Below, piece by piece: positions 19,983 to 29,489 of a DNA stretch of 64,000 nt. The stretch covers positions 940,391 through 1,004,390 of the forward strand of contig CAJNDT010000147.1 of the NCBI GenBank assembly GCA_905221615.1, read 5' to 3'. Position 1 is the stretch's first letter; each line of letters starts with the position of its first letter. The notes below the pieces were generated by a model, which was given only the letters and a program-made list of their open reading frames with translations, made no database searches and was not told where the DNA came from. A program made the translations under genes and the position numbers. Source of the DNA: Symbiodinium sp. CCMP2592. Taxonomy: Eukaryota; Sar; Dinophyceae; Suessiales; Symbiodiniaceae.

Positions 19983-20519
19983 AGCTTAACCCATGCTAAA
20001 GCTCTAACACAATCACATTCCATACGCCCTAAATCCTAAGCCCCTGAACCCCGAGCCTCGAAACCACAAAGGGTGGTGGAATGCTCTTTGGGCATAGCCA
20101 TAGCTGTAGACACTGTAAGCTTCAGAAATCAAGGAAAACTAACAGTCACCTAGGGTTTTGGGGGTTTAGGGTAGAATCTATATTGTTAGGGTTCAGGGTC
20201 TACTTGAATTGGGCTTAGTTTTGGCGCTGGAGGGCATTGGAGTGTTGGGTTCCAAATTCTTAAGCTGCCTCCCACCCTGAGCCAGGGCAGAGAAACGATG
20301 CGGTGTCTGCGTGGAAATGAGAAGACCCATTGCAGGGTCTGCGGCCTCTCTGGGATCTAGAGAGTTAGGCGCCTTAGTAAAGATTAGTACTTGGGAGCAT
20401 GGTTTAAGGGTATGTTAGACCATGGTTAGACAGGAACCACAAGCGAATTCTGCTATGATTACAATTATTGACATTCAGATCCCAGACCAAGCCGGGTTTA
20501 GGCGTGTGCAAGACTGTTA

Positions 20520-20570
20520 TTGTAAGGTTTAGGGTTTAGAGGTTAGGGTTTCAGGGTACTAGGGTTTCTG
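20520..20570. repeat. Telomere-like tract
   Basis: TTTAGGGTTTAGAGGTTAGG variants ending at a coding-like block. Confidence 0.7.
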
Positions 20571-20732
20571 CCAGAGCCCCAACGTACTTACGCTCAGCAA
20601 GAAGCATACAGCAAGCTTCTTGTGGTCTCGATTCATACTTTGTGGGAGCTTCGAAAAACTGCTCAGACCGGGGTGGACCTGGTAGAAACCTTAAGTTACA
20701 GAATCTTGAATACACAGACTAATAATGTAGGA
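20560..20732 (+). other. Coding-like segment, about 57 codons
   Basis: Open frame QRTYAQQEAYSKLLVVSIH, LWELRKTAQTGVDLVETLS, YRILNTQTNNVGT then TAG. No ATG inside, so an exon or a fragment; family unrecognised. Confidence 0.33.
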
Positions 20733-20769
20733 ACCTAGTTCAGAAACCTTAGGCCTTTATTTGGGTTCT

Positions 20770-20882
20770 CTCTCTTCTCCAATAACTAGGCCCAAACAAA
20801 GTTCAACCTTTTTAAGCTAGACCAAATATATGAAGCCAAAAAGTTTAAAGTTCTCCAATAGGCTAAGTAAGTTCTTTAGAAT
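20770..20882. mobile_element. Diverged family J-like palindrome
   Basis: CCAATAACTAGG, GTTCAACCTTTTTAAG and AAAAAGTTTAAAGTTC, ending CCAATAGGCTAAG, resemble J arms. Confidence 0.4.
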
Positions 20883-20991
20883 CCTACTTTGGGGTTGCTT
20901 CCTGCATTATTTGGAAGCCCGGAACCTGAACAACGTTGTGCGGCAACCCAAGGCGCAAGTCCAGGGTTTGCACATGAGGGCTTATTCGGTT

Positions 20992-21113
20992 TAGGGTTTA
21001 GGGTTTTAGGGTTTGGGGTTTTAGGGTTTAGGGTTTTAGGGTTTGGGGTTTTAGGGTTTAGGGTTTAGGGTTTTAGGGTTTGGGGTTTTAGGGTTTAGGG
21101 TTTAGGGTTGTTT
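20992..21113. repeat. Telomere tract with a 30-bp higher-order unit
   Basis: Two heptamers, one octamer and one TTTGGGG variant repeat as a unit of 30, 30 and then 37 bp. Confidence 0.9.
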
Positions 21114-21114
21114 A

Positions 21115-21390
21115 TTGCTCAGGGCTTTGGGTTCAGGGCTCAGGTTGAAGTTAGCGCTTGAGATTCGAGGTTTTTGGGCTTCTGTCTCAAGCGTGCACAG
21201 TATAAGGTTTCATTCGGATGGTTTTGGGATAGCCACGTCGGACTGGAGTGGGAGTCAGGCCAAGAAAACGAGTGCCGGACCCAGCAGTGTACGCAAGACG
21301 GGGGTGCACATCGCGGCAAGATGCATGGAGTGCTCCTGAAGATGGCGCCTTTGAACCAGATCCGAAGCAAAAAAGTAGAAAACTCTTGAA
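21115..21390. other. Block open in several frames
   Basis: Two plus frames (21115-21339 and 21174-21389) and one minus frame (21140-21370) are each open for about 70 codons. Coding origin is likely but frame and strand are unresolved. Confidence 0.25.
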
Positions 21391-21475
21391 CAGGACCTTT
21401 ATCTTAATTAGTCAAAACCTTAATGAAACCCTAGAAAAAGTCCTTGTGCAGAACTCTAAACCCTAAACCCCCCCC

Positions 21476-21682
21476 AACACGTCAGAACACCGGAGTCCCT
21501 CATCCATGAACCCCAGATCCCCATTATCGGAAACGGATTCTCGATGAAACATAGCGCTGGCGATGGCTGGTGTCTATATATGTCAAGATAGCAGGCCGCA
21601 AAAAACAGACTGGAGTTTCGGGGTGTGCTTGCAGCATTTGTATGGCGAAGACTATAGAGGGATGCCATTCCAACCCCTAAAC
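21476..21682 (-). other. Coding-like segment
   Basis: Open minus frame GMASLYSLRHTNAASTPR, FFAACYLDIYRHQPSPAL, FIENPFPIMGIWGSWMRD. Unrecognised; lies between telomere-like edges. Confidence 0.28.
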
Positions 21683-21756
21683 CTAAGGGTCCAGGTACGG
21701 AAATAGTAGGTTTAGGCCCCACAAGCCTTGAATGGTTTCGGGTACCGAAATGCCTA

Positions 21757-21985
21757 CTAGTTGGGTACTCTGACCGTCTGGGTAAATGACCTCAGGGTAA
21801 GGGCCAAATTCTGGAACACCCACAGTATGTCAAGGCTTAAAGCGTCCCCGACATGGCTCCAAAGGGCGGACGACGCCGGAACGACAGTAGGTCGGACAGC
21901 CTCAGAGAAGAATCTGTAGGGTCTTACAAGGTTGCATATACCGGGATATGGTTCTTGAAAAAGCTTCTGGATCAAGGTAGTTAGG
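21757..21985 (-). other. Coding-like segment, about 76 codons
   Basis: Open from the edge of MITE E to a stop: LTTLIQKLFQEPYPGICNL, YRFFSEAVRPTVVPASSAL, WSHVGDALSLDILWVFQNL. No ATG apart from bases belonging to the MITE, so an exon or fragment. Confidence 0.35.
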
Positions 21986-22102
21986 CCCAGACCTTCCAAA
22001 ATCCCTTAATTAAGGAATATATACCTTAAATTATAATAGGACCCCAAATATGAATTAAGGTATATTCCTTAATTAAATTAAGGGATTTTTGGAAGGTCTG
22101 GG
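21986..22102. mobile_element. MITE family E with an 8-bp flanking repeat
   Basis: CCCAGACCTTCC and GGAAGGTCTGGG termini. TAGTTAGG stands immediately on both sides, which looks like an 8-bp target duplication. Confidence 0.88.
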
Positions 22103-22244
22103 TAGTTAGGGTTTGGGTGTGCGAGGTTCAGGGTATAGGGCCAGGACTGCAAGTTTCGAATCAAGGGGGTCGTTCGGGATTCTGGGCTTAGGGTAGACCC
22201 CCTACCCTTAATCTGAACTGATGCACATCAACCAAAAGCCCAAC

Positions 22245-22341
22245 ATTTGATGATGTAAACCCTGCATCACCTTAAGGACCCGAAACTATGAGAATTCTGC
22301 TATATTCCTTATTGGGTAGTGCTGGATTTCTGTCATCATCC
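22245..22341. mobile_element. MITE family D, diverged
   Basis: TTTGATGATGTAAACCCTGC and GTGCTGGATTTCTGTCATCA arms; interior ACCTTAAGGACCC as in other D copies. Confidence 0.7.
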
Positions 22342-22397
22342 GAGGCAAGCCCCAAACCCTGCAAACCAAGAAGCGCCATAACCCCCGAAACCCTTAC

Positions 22398-22500
22398 AGT
22401 AGAAGCCAGAAAGTTGGAATATCATTATCGTAACCCCTTTAAGGTAATTTATAGGGGATCCTACCATAAATCCATATTCCAACTTTCTGGGGTTCCCTTT
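22398..22500. mobile_element. MITE family A
   Basis: AGTAGAAGCCAGAAAG and CTTTCTGGGGTTCCCTTT ends; 103 bp. Confidence 0.88.
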
Positions 22501-22577
22501 AGGCCTTACACCTGTGAGTCCCAAACAGCCCGAGGAGCCCTGAACATGAAACACAGAAGCTCTTGCAAACGCTCATG

Positions 22578-22690
22578 TAGGGGCCTAAAGACTTACCAAT
22601 CCCATTTTGGTGGTTCCTTATCATATTATTTCTATTGTATAATCTAACCCCCCCCAAAAAAAACAAAAAATGAATTATTCAGGCCCCTGT
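22578..22690. mobile_element. MITE family F, diverged
   Basis: TAGGGGCCTAAAGACTTA and GAATTATTCAGGCCCCT arms, poly-C/A centre. Confidence 0.6.
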
Positions 22691-22812
22691 AGTAGGCTCG
22701 GTTAGGTGCCCCGACGAGAGTGGTCCCTCAGGGACGGGTCTGCAACTTTTCCGCGAAGAACTGAGCAGCTAGGCTTCGGGTCATCGAAGGAAAAGGCCTC
22801 TACAGATTACAT

Positions 22813-22924
22813 ATGGGTGGTTGTCAAAATTAGGGCCCCCGTTTTTGGGTAATTACCCTAAATATTAGGTGTCGTGTTATAATAAGGACCCAAAAAGGGA
22901 CCATGATTTTGACAACCACCCATA
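22813..22924. mobile_element. MITE family C
   Basis: TGGGTGGTTGTCAAAAT arm mirrored by ATTTTGACAACCAC; interior CTAAATATTAGGTG. It directly abuts a D copy. Confidence 0.85.
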
Positions 22925-23028
22925 TGTTGATGACATAAATCCTGTATTACCTTAAGGACCCTAGACTATGGGATTTTGATGGTATATTCCTTATTATGGG
23001 TAGTGCAGGATTTATATCATCAACCGTA
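22924..23028. mobile_element. MITE family D
   Basis: GTTGATGACATAAATCCTG and CAGGATTTATATCATCAAC arms. Confidence 0.88.
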
Positions 23029-23121
23029 TCAGCAACCCATCTGAATGTTCCATATTAATATAGTGTTACATACATACATCCATTCATGCATGCGTGTATG
23101 CATACATGTGTACATACATAA

Positions 23122-23412
23122 ATGCATGCCTCTGTGAATGCATGCCTCGATCGTAGCATGCTGCCTAAAGCAACGATGGAAAGCTCAAGCCATCACACGG
23201 AAAACTTTACTACGGCGATTTCTGTCACTGGAAAACGGAAATCTGCAATACACGCACATACAGAGTTTTTGCACAGTATTCAAACCATGCACCTAACTAT
23301 GCGGAATCCTAAAACTCTACAGTCGACAACCCTCGTTATATGTTTTCCTAAGTCCGACAGCCGAAACCTTCAGGAATACAACTTTCAAGCATGCCCTGTT
23401 CCGCTTTATTAA
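23122..23412 (+). CDS. Unrecognised 96-residue ORF
   Basis: ATG start within an ATGCATGC-rich stretch, TAA stop. His/Thr/Ser-rich (MESSSHHTENFTTAISV, KRKSAIHAHTEFLHSIQTM). No domain recognised; the N-terminal dozen residues derive from the simple repeat. Confidence 0.28.
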   Translation: MHASVNACLDRSMLPKATMESSSHHTENFTTAISVTGKRKSAIHAHTEFLHSIQTMHLTMRNPKTLQSTTLVICFPKSDSRNLQEYNFQACPVPLY

Positions 23413-23461
23413 CGCATGCACACTACTGACCCTTCCAGACAGAATCACGCACTTGTGCCCT

Positions 23462-23496
23462 CGGCCGAACCCACCCCCCCCCCCCCCCCCCCCCCC
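23462..23496. repeat. Poly-C run
   Basis: About 33 C residues with one interruption; length may be unreliable in any assembly. Confidence 0.9.
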
Positions 23497-23698
23497 AAAC
23501 GGCGAAGCCTAAGCTTACGCCCTACCCAAACCCAACCTCAAAACTCAATCCTCATATCTTAATAACTCGAAAATCGAAACCCAAAGCCCTTAACTCCTAA
23601 ACAACTGAGGCCCCTGAAACCCTAAACCCCCTAAACCCCAAATACTAACTAAACCTTAAACTCCGAACCTCTTCCAGCTTTCAAGAAAGGGTTTTGGG

Positions 23699-23778
23699 TA
23701 CTCACGTCTCCGGGAAGGCGCCTGCGTCATCGCTTCGAGTTGCTGTGCAAGCTCTGCTTCCAGAGCCTGCAGCCGGTT
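23699..23778 (-). other. Probable exon end with a GTGAGT donor
   Basis: Minus frame RLQALEAELAQQLEAMTQA, PSRRR, a heptad-like coiled coil, ends at GGAGAC|GTGAGTACC, a textbook 5' splice site. Upstream it abuts a TTTAGGG tract. Family not assignable from 26 codons. Confidence 0.38.
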
Positions 23779-23905
23779 TAGGGCTTAGGGTCTAGGGATT
23801 AGGGTTTAGTGCTTAGGGTTCAGGGTTTAGGGTTCAGGGTAAACCCTAAATCCCTAAACCCCTAAACCCTAAACCCTAAACCCTAGGGATTAGGGTTTAG
23901 GGACA
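23774..23905. repeat. Telomere repeats with two orientation switches
   Basis: G-rich up to about 23839, then AGGGTAAACCCT, C-rich to about 23883, then CCCTAGGG and G-rich again. The first junction is head-to-head, as in a telomere-telomere fusion. Confidence 0.85.
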
Positions 23906-24150
23906 GGTCTTTGGGAGGGTTAAACTTGAGGGTTTCACGGTTTCTGGATCTTCGAAGCGGTTGGGATGTGGGGTTTAAGGTTTCAGCGTTGTGAGCTTCA
24001 GGGTTTAGGAGTTTAGGGCTTTATGGTTTAATTCGGCTTAGGGTCCATAGGGCTTTAGGGTGTAAGGGTTTCAGGGTTTAAGGTTTCGAGTGGTTTAGGG
24101 TTTCAAGGGTTCAGGATTACAGGGCTTAGGGCTTAGCTTGACGGTGTTAG
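23905..24150. repeat. Degenerate telomere-like tract
   Basis: G-rich TTTAGGG/TTTCAGGG variants with increasing decay. Confidence 0.65.
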
Positions 24151-24205
24151 GATTCAAGGGTGCTTGGTGAAGGATTTGCTCCATGTTGACGAAGCACTTC
24201 TCATT

Positions 24206-24268
24206 TCCAAGGGTAAAAGGAGGGACCCCTGATAAGGACCCCTAGGCATATACCCTTAATATGGCTAT
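24206..24268. mobile_element. MITE family H, left half
   Basis: CCAAGGGTAAAAGGAGGG then AAGGACCCCTAGG as in the full copy at 40573; the right half is absent. Confidence 0.65.
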
Positions 24269-24395
24269 TAAAAGCCCTAAACTCTGAACCCCAAGCTCTA
24301 TAAGCCCTAAACTCTGAACCCTAAACCCCTATCCCCCAATGGATTCCTCCGCAGATGCACACTTAAACACGGTGGGACTCCCTGCTTCGCAAAGC

Positions 24396-24680
24396 TACTT
24401 GGAGGTTCATGGGTATAGTTATAAAGGTTCCTTAAGGTCTCTTTGAAGGGATCTATAGGGGTTTAGGGTTTAGGGTTTTAAGGTCTAGGGTGGTTATAAG
24501 TAGGGTTATATAAGTCCCTTAGATATAACCCCACTTATAACTACCCAGACCTTCCAAAATCCCTTAATTAAGGAATATGCCTTCATTCATATTTGGGATC
24601 CCATTATATAATTTAATAGGTATTATTCCTTAAATTATAGGGATTTTGGGAAGGTCTGGGAACCAATGAACCTCCAGGTA
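24396..24680. mobile_element. MITE family G with an X insert and a nested MITE E
   Basis: Left end TACTTGGAGGTTCATGGG. After TATAGTTATAA comes an X/TTTAGGG insert (about 24425-24490), then GGTTATAAG resumes G. The right arm is cut in ACTACCC by MITE E (24544-24660) and finishes AATGAACCTCCAGGTA. Confidence 0.75.
24544..24660. mobile_element. MITE family E nested in G
   Basis: CCCAGACCTTCC...GGAAGGTCTGGG inside the right arm of G; E is therefore the younger insertion here. Confidence 0.82.
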
Positions 24681-24787
24681 CGCGCGCAATCACGGTGTGA
24701 CTCAAGGGTTGAGCAGCAAAGGCTGAGGGTGCACCTGGACCCTAAGGGGGTTCAGGGTTTTTTGGGTTCAGGGTTTAGAGGACCCTA

Positions 24788-24858
24788 CAGTAGAAGCCAG
24801 AAAGTTGGAATATGATTATCCTAAGCCCTCTATGGTAAATTATAAGGTATCCTACCCT
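24788..24858. mobile_element. MITE family A, right arm missing
   Basis: AGTAGAAGCCAGAAAGTTGG then interior to ATCCTACC; it breaks off before the right arm. Confidence 0.7.
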
Positions 24859-24875
24859 GAAACCTTAGAGGACCC

Positions 24876-24991
24876 TACTTGGAGGCCCTGTTGACTTAGT
24901 AAGTCTACTTAGTATCCCCTAGAAACCCCATTATAATCCCCATAACCCACCTTACTAACCCTACTTACTAAGTCAAAAGGGCCTCCAAGTA
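24876..24991. mobile_element. MITE family G (subtype 3)
   Basis: TACTTGGAGGCCC...GGGCCTCCAAGTA, inner GACTTAGTAAG/CTTACTAAGTC; TA at both ends. Confidence 0.82.
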
Positions 24992-25009
24992 AGGGGGTTC
25001 AGGGTATTT

Positions 25010-25100
25010 TGGGTTCAGGGTTTATAGGGGTTTAGGGTGTAGGGCTCAGGGTTTAGGTTTTAGGGTTTAGGGTTTCAGGGTTTTAGGGTTGGGGTATAGA
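25010..25100. repeat. Telomere-like tract
   Basis: G-rich TTTAGGG and TTCAGGG units. Confidence 0.75.
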
Positions 25101-25316
25101 CTGGACCCTAAAGCGGCTCCTTGGATGATTTCGTTATGTAAGTCCTTAAACAGGAAAGTTATTTAGGGTCTAGGCAGCGTTTAGCTCCATTCTTGATAGC
25201 TTTGTTTCTGATGAAACGACCCCTACCTGTGGCCCCAAACCCTACAAAATAGTAGGTTATGACCCCTTAATTAGAGGGTAGAACCCTTAAAACCATAGGG
25301 TTTCGGATCCCCAGGT

Positions 25317-25375
25317 ATAGACCTCAGAGTAACCTAGGAATAAGGAGGGCGACCTGGCCTACTCGGGGTCCTAGA
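25317..25375. mobile_element. MITE family M, internally deleted
   Basis: TAGACCTCAGAGTAACC and GGCCTACTCGGGGTCCTAG arms with a short middle. Confidence 0.6.
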
Positions 25376-25378
25376 CCC

Positions 25379-25485
25379 TCAGACCTTCCAAAATCCCTTA
25401 ATTAAGGAATATACCTTAAATTATAATAGGATCCCAAATATGAATTAAGGTATATTCCTTAATTAAGGGATTTTGGAAGGTCTGG
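25379..25485. mobile_element. MITE family E
   Basis: AGACCTTCCAAAATCCC and complement; GACCCTC stands on both sides (7-8 bp flanking repeat). Confidence 0.88.
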
Positions 25486-25634
25486 ACCCTCATCTCAAAA
25501 TGGGTACTTCTGAAACCAGGGTCTAGACAGCAATCCGAGGCAGAGGAACGACTAAGAAATAGAGATTTTGAGGTTTAGGGTATAAACCTTATAGGTTCTA
25601 GGGCTTAGGGTCGTGGATGGTTTGGGAAAAGGGC

Positions 25635-25880
25635 TTATTGGAGCTTCTTCTGCGACTGCGTGAAGGTGTGGCAGGCTTGATGATAAAGCTGCTCCTTGAG
25701 CTCTTGGCACAACTCAGGTTTGTAGAGCTCTTGTCCGGCTCGTAGAAGTGCGCCCAAGCATGAGGCATCTACTCCAGGACTCTGGCGGCTTGCGTGCTGG
25801 CCGTGATTGCGACGACTGGCTGCTCGAGGAACGGCTCCACGGACGACCATCGGGATGCCTTTCCGGCTGCTGCTAACCTC
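25635..25880 (-). CDS. Coding-like block with an acceptor-like edge
   Basis: Minus frame, open for about 80 codons after GTTAGCAG, a possible 3' splice site. It contains an ATG (MVVRGAVPRAASRRNHG) and a helical, Leu/Glu-rich end (LGALLRAGQELYKPELCQE, QLYHQACHTFTQSQKKLQ) before the stop. It looks like the last exon of an unknown protein. Confidence 0.38.
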   Translation of the reverse strand, partial: EVSSSRKGIPMVVRGAVPRAASRRNHGQHASRQSPGVDASCLGALLRAGQELYKPELCQELKEQLYHQACHTFTQSQKKLQ

Positions 25881-25894
25881 AGAACCTTTCTACA

Positions 25895-25996
25895 TGGGTG
25901 GTTGTCAAAATCACGGTCCCTTTTTGGATCCCTATTATAGTACGGCACCTAATATTTAGGGTCCCCCCAAAATACCATAATTTTGACAACCACCCA
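25895..25996. mobile_element. MITE family C
   Basis: TGGGTGGTTGTCAAAATC and TTTTGACAACCACCCA arms. Confidence 0.85.
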
Positions 25997-26059
25997 AATG
26001 AACCCGAGACAATCAATGGTTTGAGCTCGATATAACCGAAAGCCATGCATGATCTTTGG

Positions 26060-26108
26060 AAGCATCTAAGCCCTAAACCCTAAACCCTAAACCCTAAACC
26101 CTAAACCG
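26060..26108. repeat. Telomere tract (CCCTAAA)
   Basis: Five perfect heptamers followed by a variant. Confidence 0.9.
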
Positions 26109-26227
26109 TGGCATCCAAGAATTGAAACCGGAAAGCCAAGGGCAGCAAAAAAGTACCTACTGACTCGAGCCCAGAGCTGAACCATGAACCTTCCAGCCCA
26201 GCAATCACGACAGAGTAAAGTGCATAC

Positions 26228-26333
26228 TACTGTTGATGACATAAATCCTGCATTACCTTAAGGACCCTAAACTATGGGAATTATGGTATATTTCTTATTA
26301 TGGGTCATGCAGGATTTATATCATCAACCGTAT
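26228..26333. mobile_element. MITE family D
   Basis: TACTGTTGATGACATAAATC and GATTTATATCATCAACCGTA ends. Confidence 0.88.
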
Positions 26334-26619
26334 TTGGGCACACTGACCCTTAGGGGGAGGGTCCCTTGCCAAGAGGGTCTAGAGTGCAGGGTTTCGGCTC
26401 TGTAGACAGTAGAATGAGGGCTTGCGGTTCCGAAAAGGCTGCTTGTTGCAAGACCAACACCAAGCTTGAAACAAGTACAACACATTGACGAATTCAACAA
26501 CATATGCCACAGCACCCCAAACCTGAAACCAAGAAGCCCTCAACCCTCACCCCGAACACCCCAACGATGGGGCCTTGATAGCCAGACTAAAGTTTGGGGG
26601 GGTATCTTATACCTTAGAT

Positions 26620-26770
26620 ACATATAAATACCGACTGCACAGAATGATTCTTCTGACCGTTTGAACTGTACACAGAATGATGCAGCTGCGACACATCAGC
26701 AGGAGCTGGCATAGGTGGAACAACCTGAAAAGCAGGTCCCCACTCGACAAGACATGATCAGTCTAGTCGG
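26620..26770 (-). other. Coding-like Pro/Gln-rich segment
   Basis: Open minus frame CLVEWGPAFQVVPPMPAP, DVSQLHHSVYSSNGQKNHS. The composition suggests a disordered linker. No start or family. Confidence 0.25.
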
Positions 26771-26871
26771 CTCGAGCTTACTATTTAAAGCTCCTAAGGG
26801 TTTGTAGGATTTTGAATACTAAGCGATGTACACTGATCACGATCTAGAAATTATGCTTAGAGAGTACTACT

Positions 26872-26872
<1 letters not shown>

Positions 26873-26915
<43 letters not shown>

Positions 26916-26940
26916 CGCACACTCACACACACACACACAA
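26873..26940. repeat. (CA)n microsatellite
   Basis: ACACAC run with a few G interruptions. Confidence 0.95.
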
Positions 26941-26944
26941 TGCT

Positions 26945-27640
26945 GAGACTCATCTACCTAGTTGTTCAGCAACTAAGGGTAAACGAAAGGTTCACAGAAG
27001 GATTATATAAAGGCTACCTGCTCTACTACTAAGAATAGGCTCGATGAGCCCTTATAACTCGGCCTATTACCTGCTTAGTGATTCCCCTGACCCTGCACGT
27101 AGGGCTAGATGGTTCCAGCTTGGATTTAGGTGCGCTTTCTGATTTTAGAACCGGGCTTGATTGCAGACTTCGTCAGGTGGCACTAGAGTCACTAGAGCCT
27201 TTTGGCTTCTTAGACCGGTAACCAAAAACACGCTCGTAAGCCCCCATGCTCTGCATACTGATGAGGTTTGCGGGATGAGGAGTTTTAGGGCCAGATGGCA
27301 GGCGTGTCGGGGTCGGGGTTCAGGGCCTTACAGCCTTAATTCGGAGTTGAAGATTAATTGAGCTTTCGGGTCTAGGTGGAGATGATATTTACCACGTTAT
27401 CGGAATGCAGACGACTATGCGTGACACCGGAACCCAGCGGAAAGAACTATCCTGCCTGACTCGGAAAATTTTGCCGCACCCTGGGGCAAAGGCGAGATGG
27501 TCAGGAAGTGTAGAGTGTAGGCTGCAAGGTGTGTTAAAGCTTCCAGGTGTGGTGCTTTCGGTTTAGATCCCTTGAGGTCTTGATGTTTCCAGCTTCTTGC
27601 GTTTAGTATTTGGGCTAAGTGGTAACCCCCTCTACTCCGT
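26945..27640. other. No recognised repeat or gene
   Basis: Unique-looking sequence; an open plus frame at 27161-27361 lacks an ATG and is not convincing. Confidence 0.3.
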
Positions 27641-27643
27641 ACG

Positions 27644-27744
27644 GTAGAAGCCAGAAAGTTGGAATATCATTATCGTATCACCTTTAAGGTAATTCATAGG
27701 GGATCCTACCATTAATCCATATTCCAACTTTCTGGAGTTCCCTG
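27644..27744. mobile_element. MITE family A
   Basis: GTAGAAGCCAGAAAGTTGG and CCAACTTTCTGGAGTTCCC ends. Confidence 0.88.
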
Positions 27745-28133
27745 TATGTGGTGATTCGCTTCGGGGTTTATAGGGCTCGAACTTAAGGGCTTCTTTTCCG
27801 TAAGGCTTGCGACAACTGCGAGCTTTGGATTTTACTGTCTAGGGTCTAGGGTTTCAGGGTTTTGGGGTTAGTAGGGTTTCAGGGTTTAGGGTTTTCCGGG
27901 GGTTCCGGAGTACAGCTTGGGGATTGTATGGGCATCCCTACTAATTAAGGACTAAGGCTACTGTTAAAGCTTGAATTAGGTGTTCCATCAAGGGTTCCAG
28001 TAAGGGATTGGGAATCGGGCTGTTTAGGTGTTCAGGGCTTCGGCTAAAGTCTCCAGTTCAGTCCATTGTAATTAGCTAACTTTCAGCTAGAACCCTATAC
28101 TGAAAAAATCAAAAGCGCCTCTGAAGGCTTAAT

Positions 28134-28238
28134 ACAGGGGCCTTAATAATTAACTAGAACAGGGTTTTGGGGCCCGTTATACTATATCGTTATAATAAGG
28201 AACCCCCCAATAGTATTGGTAATTATTTAGCCCCTATA
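28134..28238. mobile_element. MITE family F
   Basis: AGGGGCCTTAATAATTA and GTAATTATTTAGCCCCTA arms. Confidence 0.82.
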
Positions 28239-28319
28239 TTATCGAACTTCGGCGAAGGCGCATGACAAAGCTGTCCGAAGGTCGGGGGATAGAAAACCCA
28301 GGAAAGCCTCCTCCACTCC

Positions 28320-28435
28320 TCTCGCCCAACCCTCAATCCTAAAGTTTAAACCCTGAAATCTGAACTTTAGACCCCATACCCTATAAGCTTTAAACCCTAA
28401 ACCCCGAACTCTAAACCCTAAATCCTAAACCCTAA
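28320..28435. repeat. Degenerate telomere-like tract
   Basis: CCCTAAA/CCCTGAA/CTTTAAACCC variants. Confidence 0.75.
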
Positions 28436-28913
28436 CCGAGTCGAATTAGCTGTGTTGGCCTCGCTTGGTTTGCCGGATATCTCCGGGCTTCAGAAGCGCC
28501 ACCCCAAAAACGATCAAGCCGAAATCCTGAACCCTCTTCACCTGGCCCCGTTGATCTGACTAACCTCTTTAGGTTTTTTTGTTAAGCTCCTTTTTTCCAG
28601 GGGGCGGTTCCAGGGTTTAGGCGGGTTTAGGGTTTAGGGTTTTGGTTTCCTGCCTAGCTGAACTACGAAAGAGTGAACACTTGGAATGCACCCTTTTATG
28701 AGGCTTGCGATGTCGAATTGCTGGTTGTTTCGAGGCTTCCGTTTCTGACACCTATGCTGACCTGCTCAAATCCTGAACCCTACACTGTGCCAAAATTGTA
28801 TCCCACACCCTGTCCCATGAGAGGCCTGTGCGGGATTTGTGCTTGTACGAATGGAGCATATCCTTGGCAGATAGCTCTGGCCCCAAAGCATTTGGAGCTC
28901 GGGGTATGGATCG

Positions 28914-29020
28914 CGAAGGGTCCAAAGGACCAAGGCAACAGGAACGTGAGATAAAGATCATAGCTATGGGTAGGTAAATGTTGGGAGTTCACATGATTGT
29001 TTGGTACTTGGACCCTTGTA
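28914..29020. mobile_element. MITE family N, diverged
   Basis: AAGGGTCCAAAGGACCAAGG on the left and GGTACTTGGACCCTTG on the right. Confidence 0.6.
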
Positions 29021-29109
29021 GGGCTTGACAAGGTCGGCGGTCGTTGTGACAACTGGCGCTCTCTCCAGCCGCCTCTTGTTCTCCCTGAACCTACTCCCAT
29101 AACTGGGTG

Positions 29110-29480
29110 TCGGCTCTATTTAGGGTCTTATACTGTATGATATGATATGTTGTATTATGTCACATGTTGGTATATCGTTCTGTGTTTCGTTTGGTATTCT
29201 ATTCTATACAACACTATTCTGTTCCAATACAACCAGAAGCATTGCGATCAGCATTACTGTTAGTATGTTTAGAAGTATTGTTATTATCACTGTTACTGAT
29301 TATTGATTGCTATTGCTAGTGTTACCATTCTCGTTATTGCCATTCTTGCTGATTCAATTGCAATAACTCAAGCATATTTGCAATAATACGAACTACTAGT
29401 ATTAATGATGACAATTATTGTTGTTCCTAGCCTTCTGCTTGTTATCATTAATTAGTAACATTATCCCTCTAACAGAAACA
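29110..29480. repeat. AT-rich degenerate simple sequence
   Basis: ATTGTTATTATCACTGTTAC-like degenerate triplets and GTATGATATG motifs. Confidence 0.6.
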
Positions 29481-29489
29481 AAACAAAGT

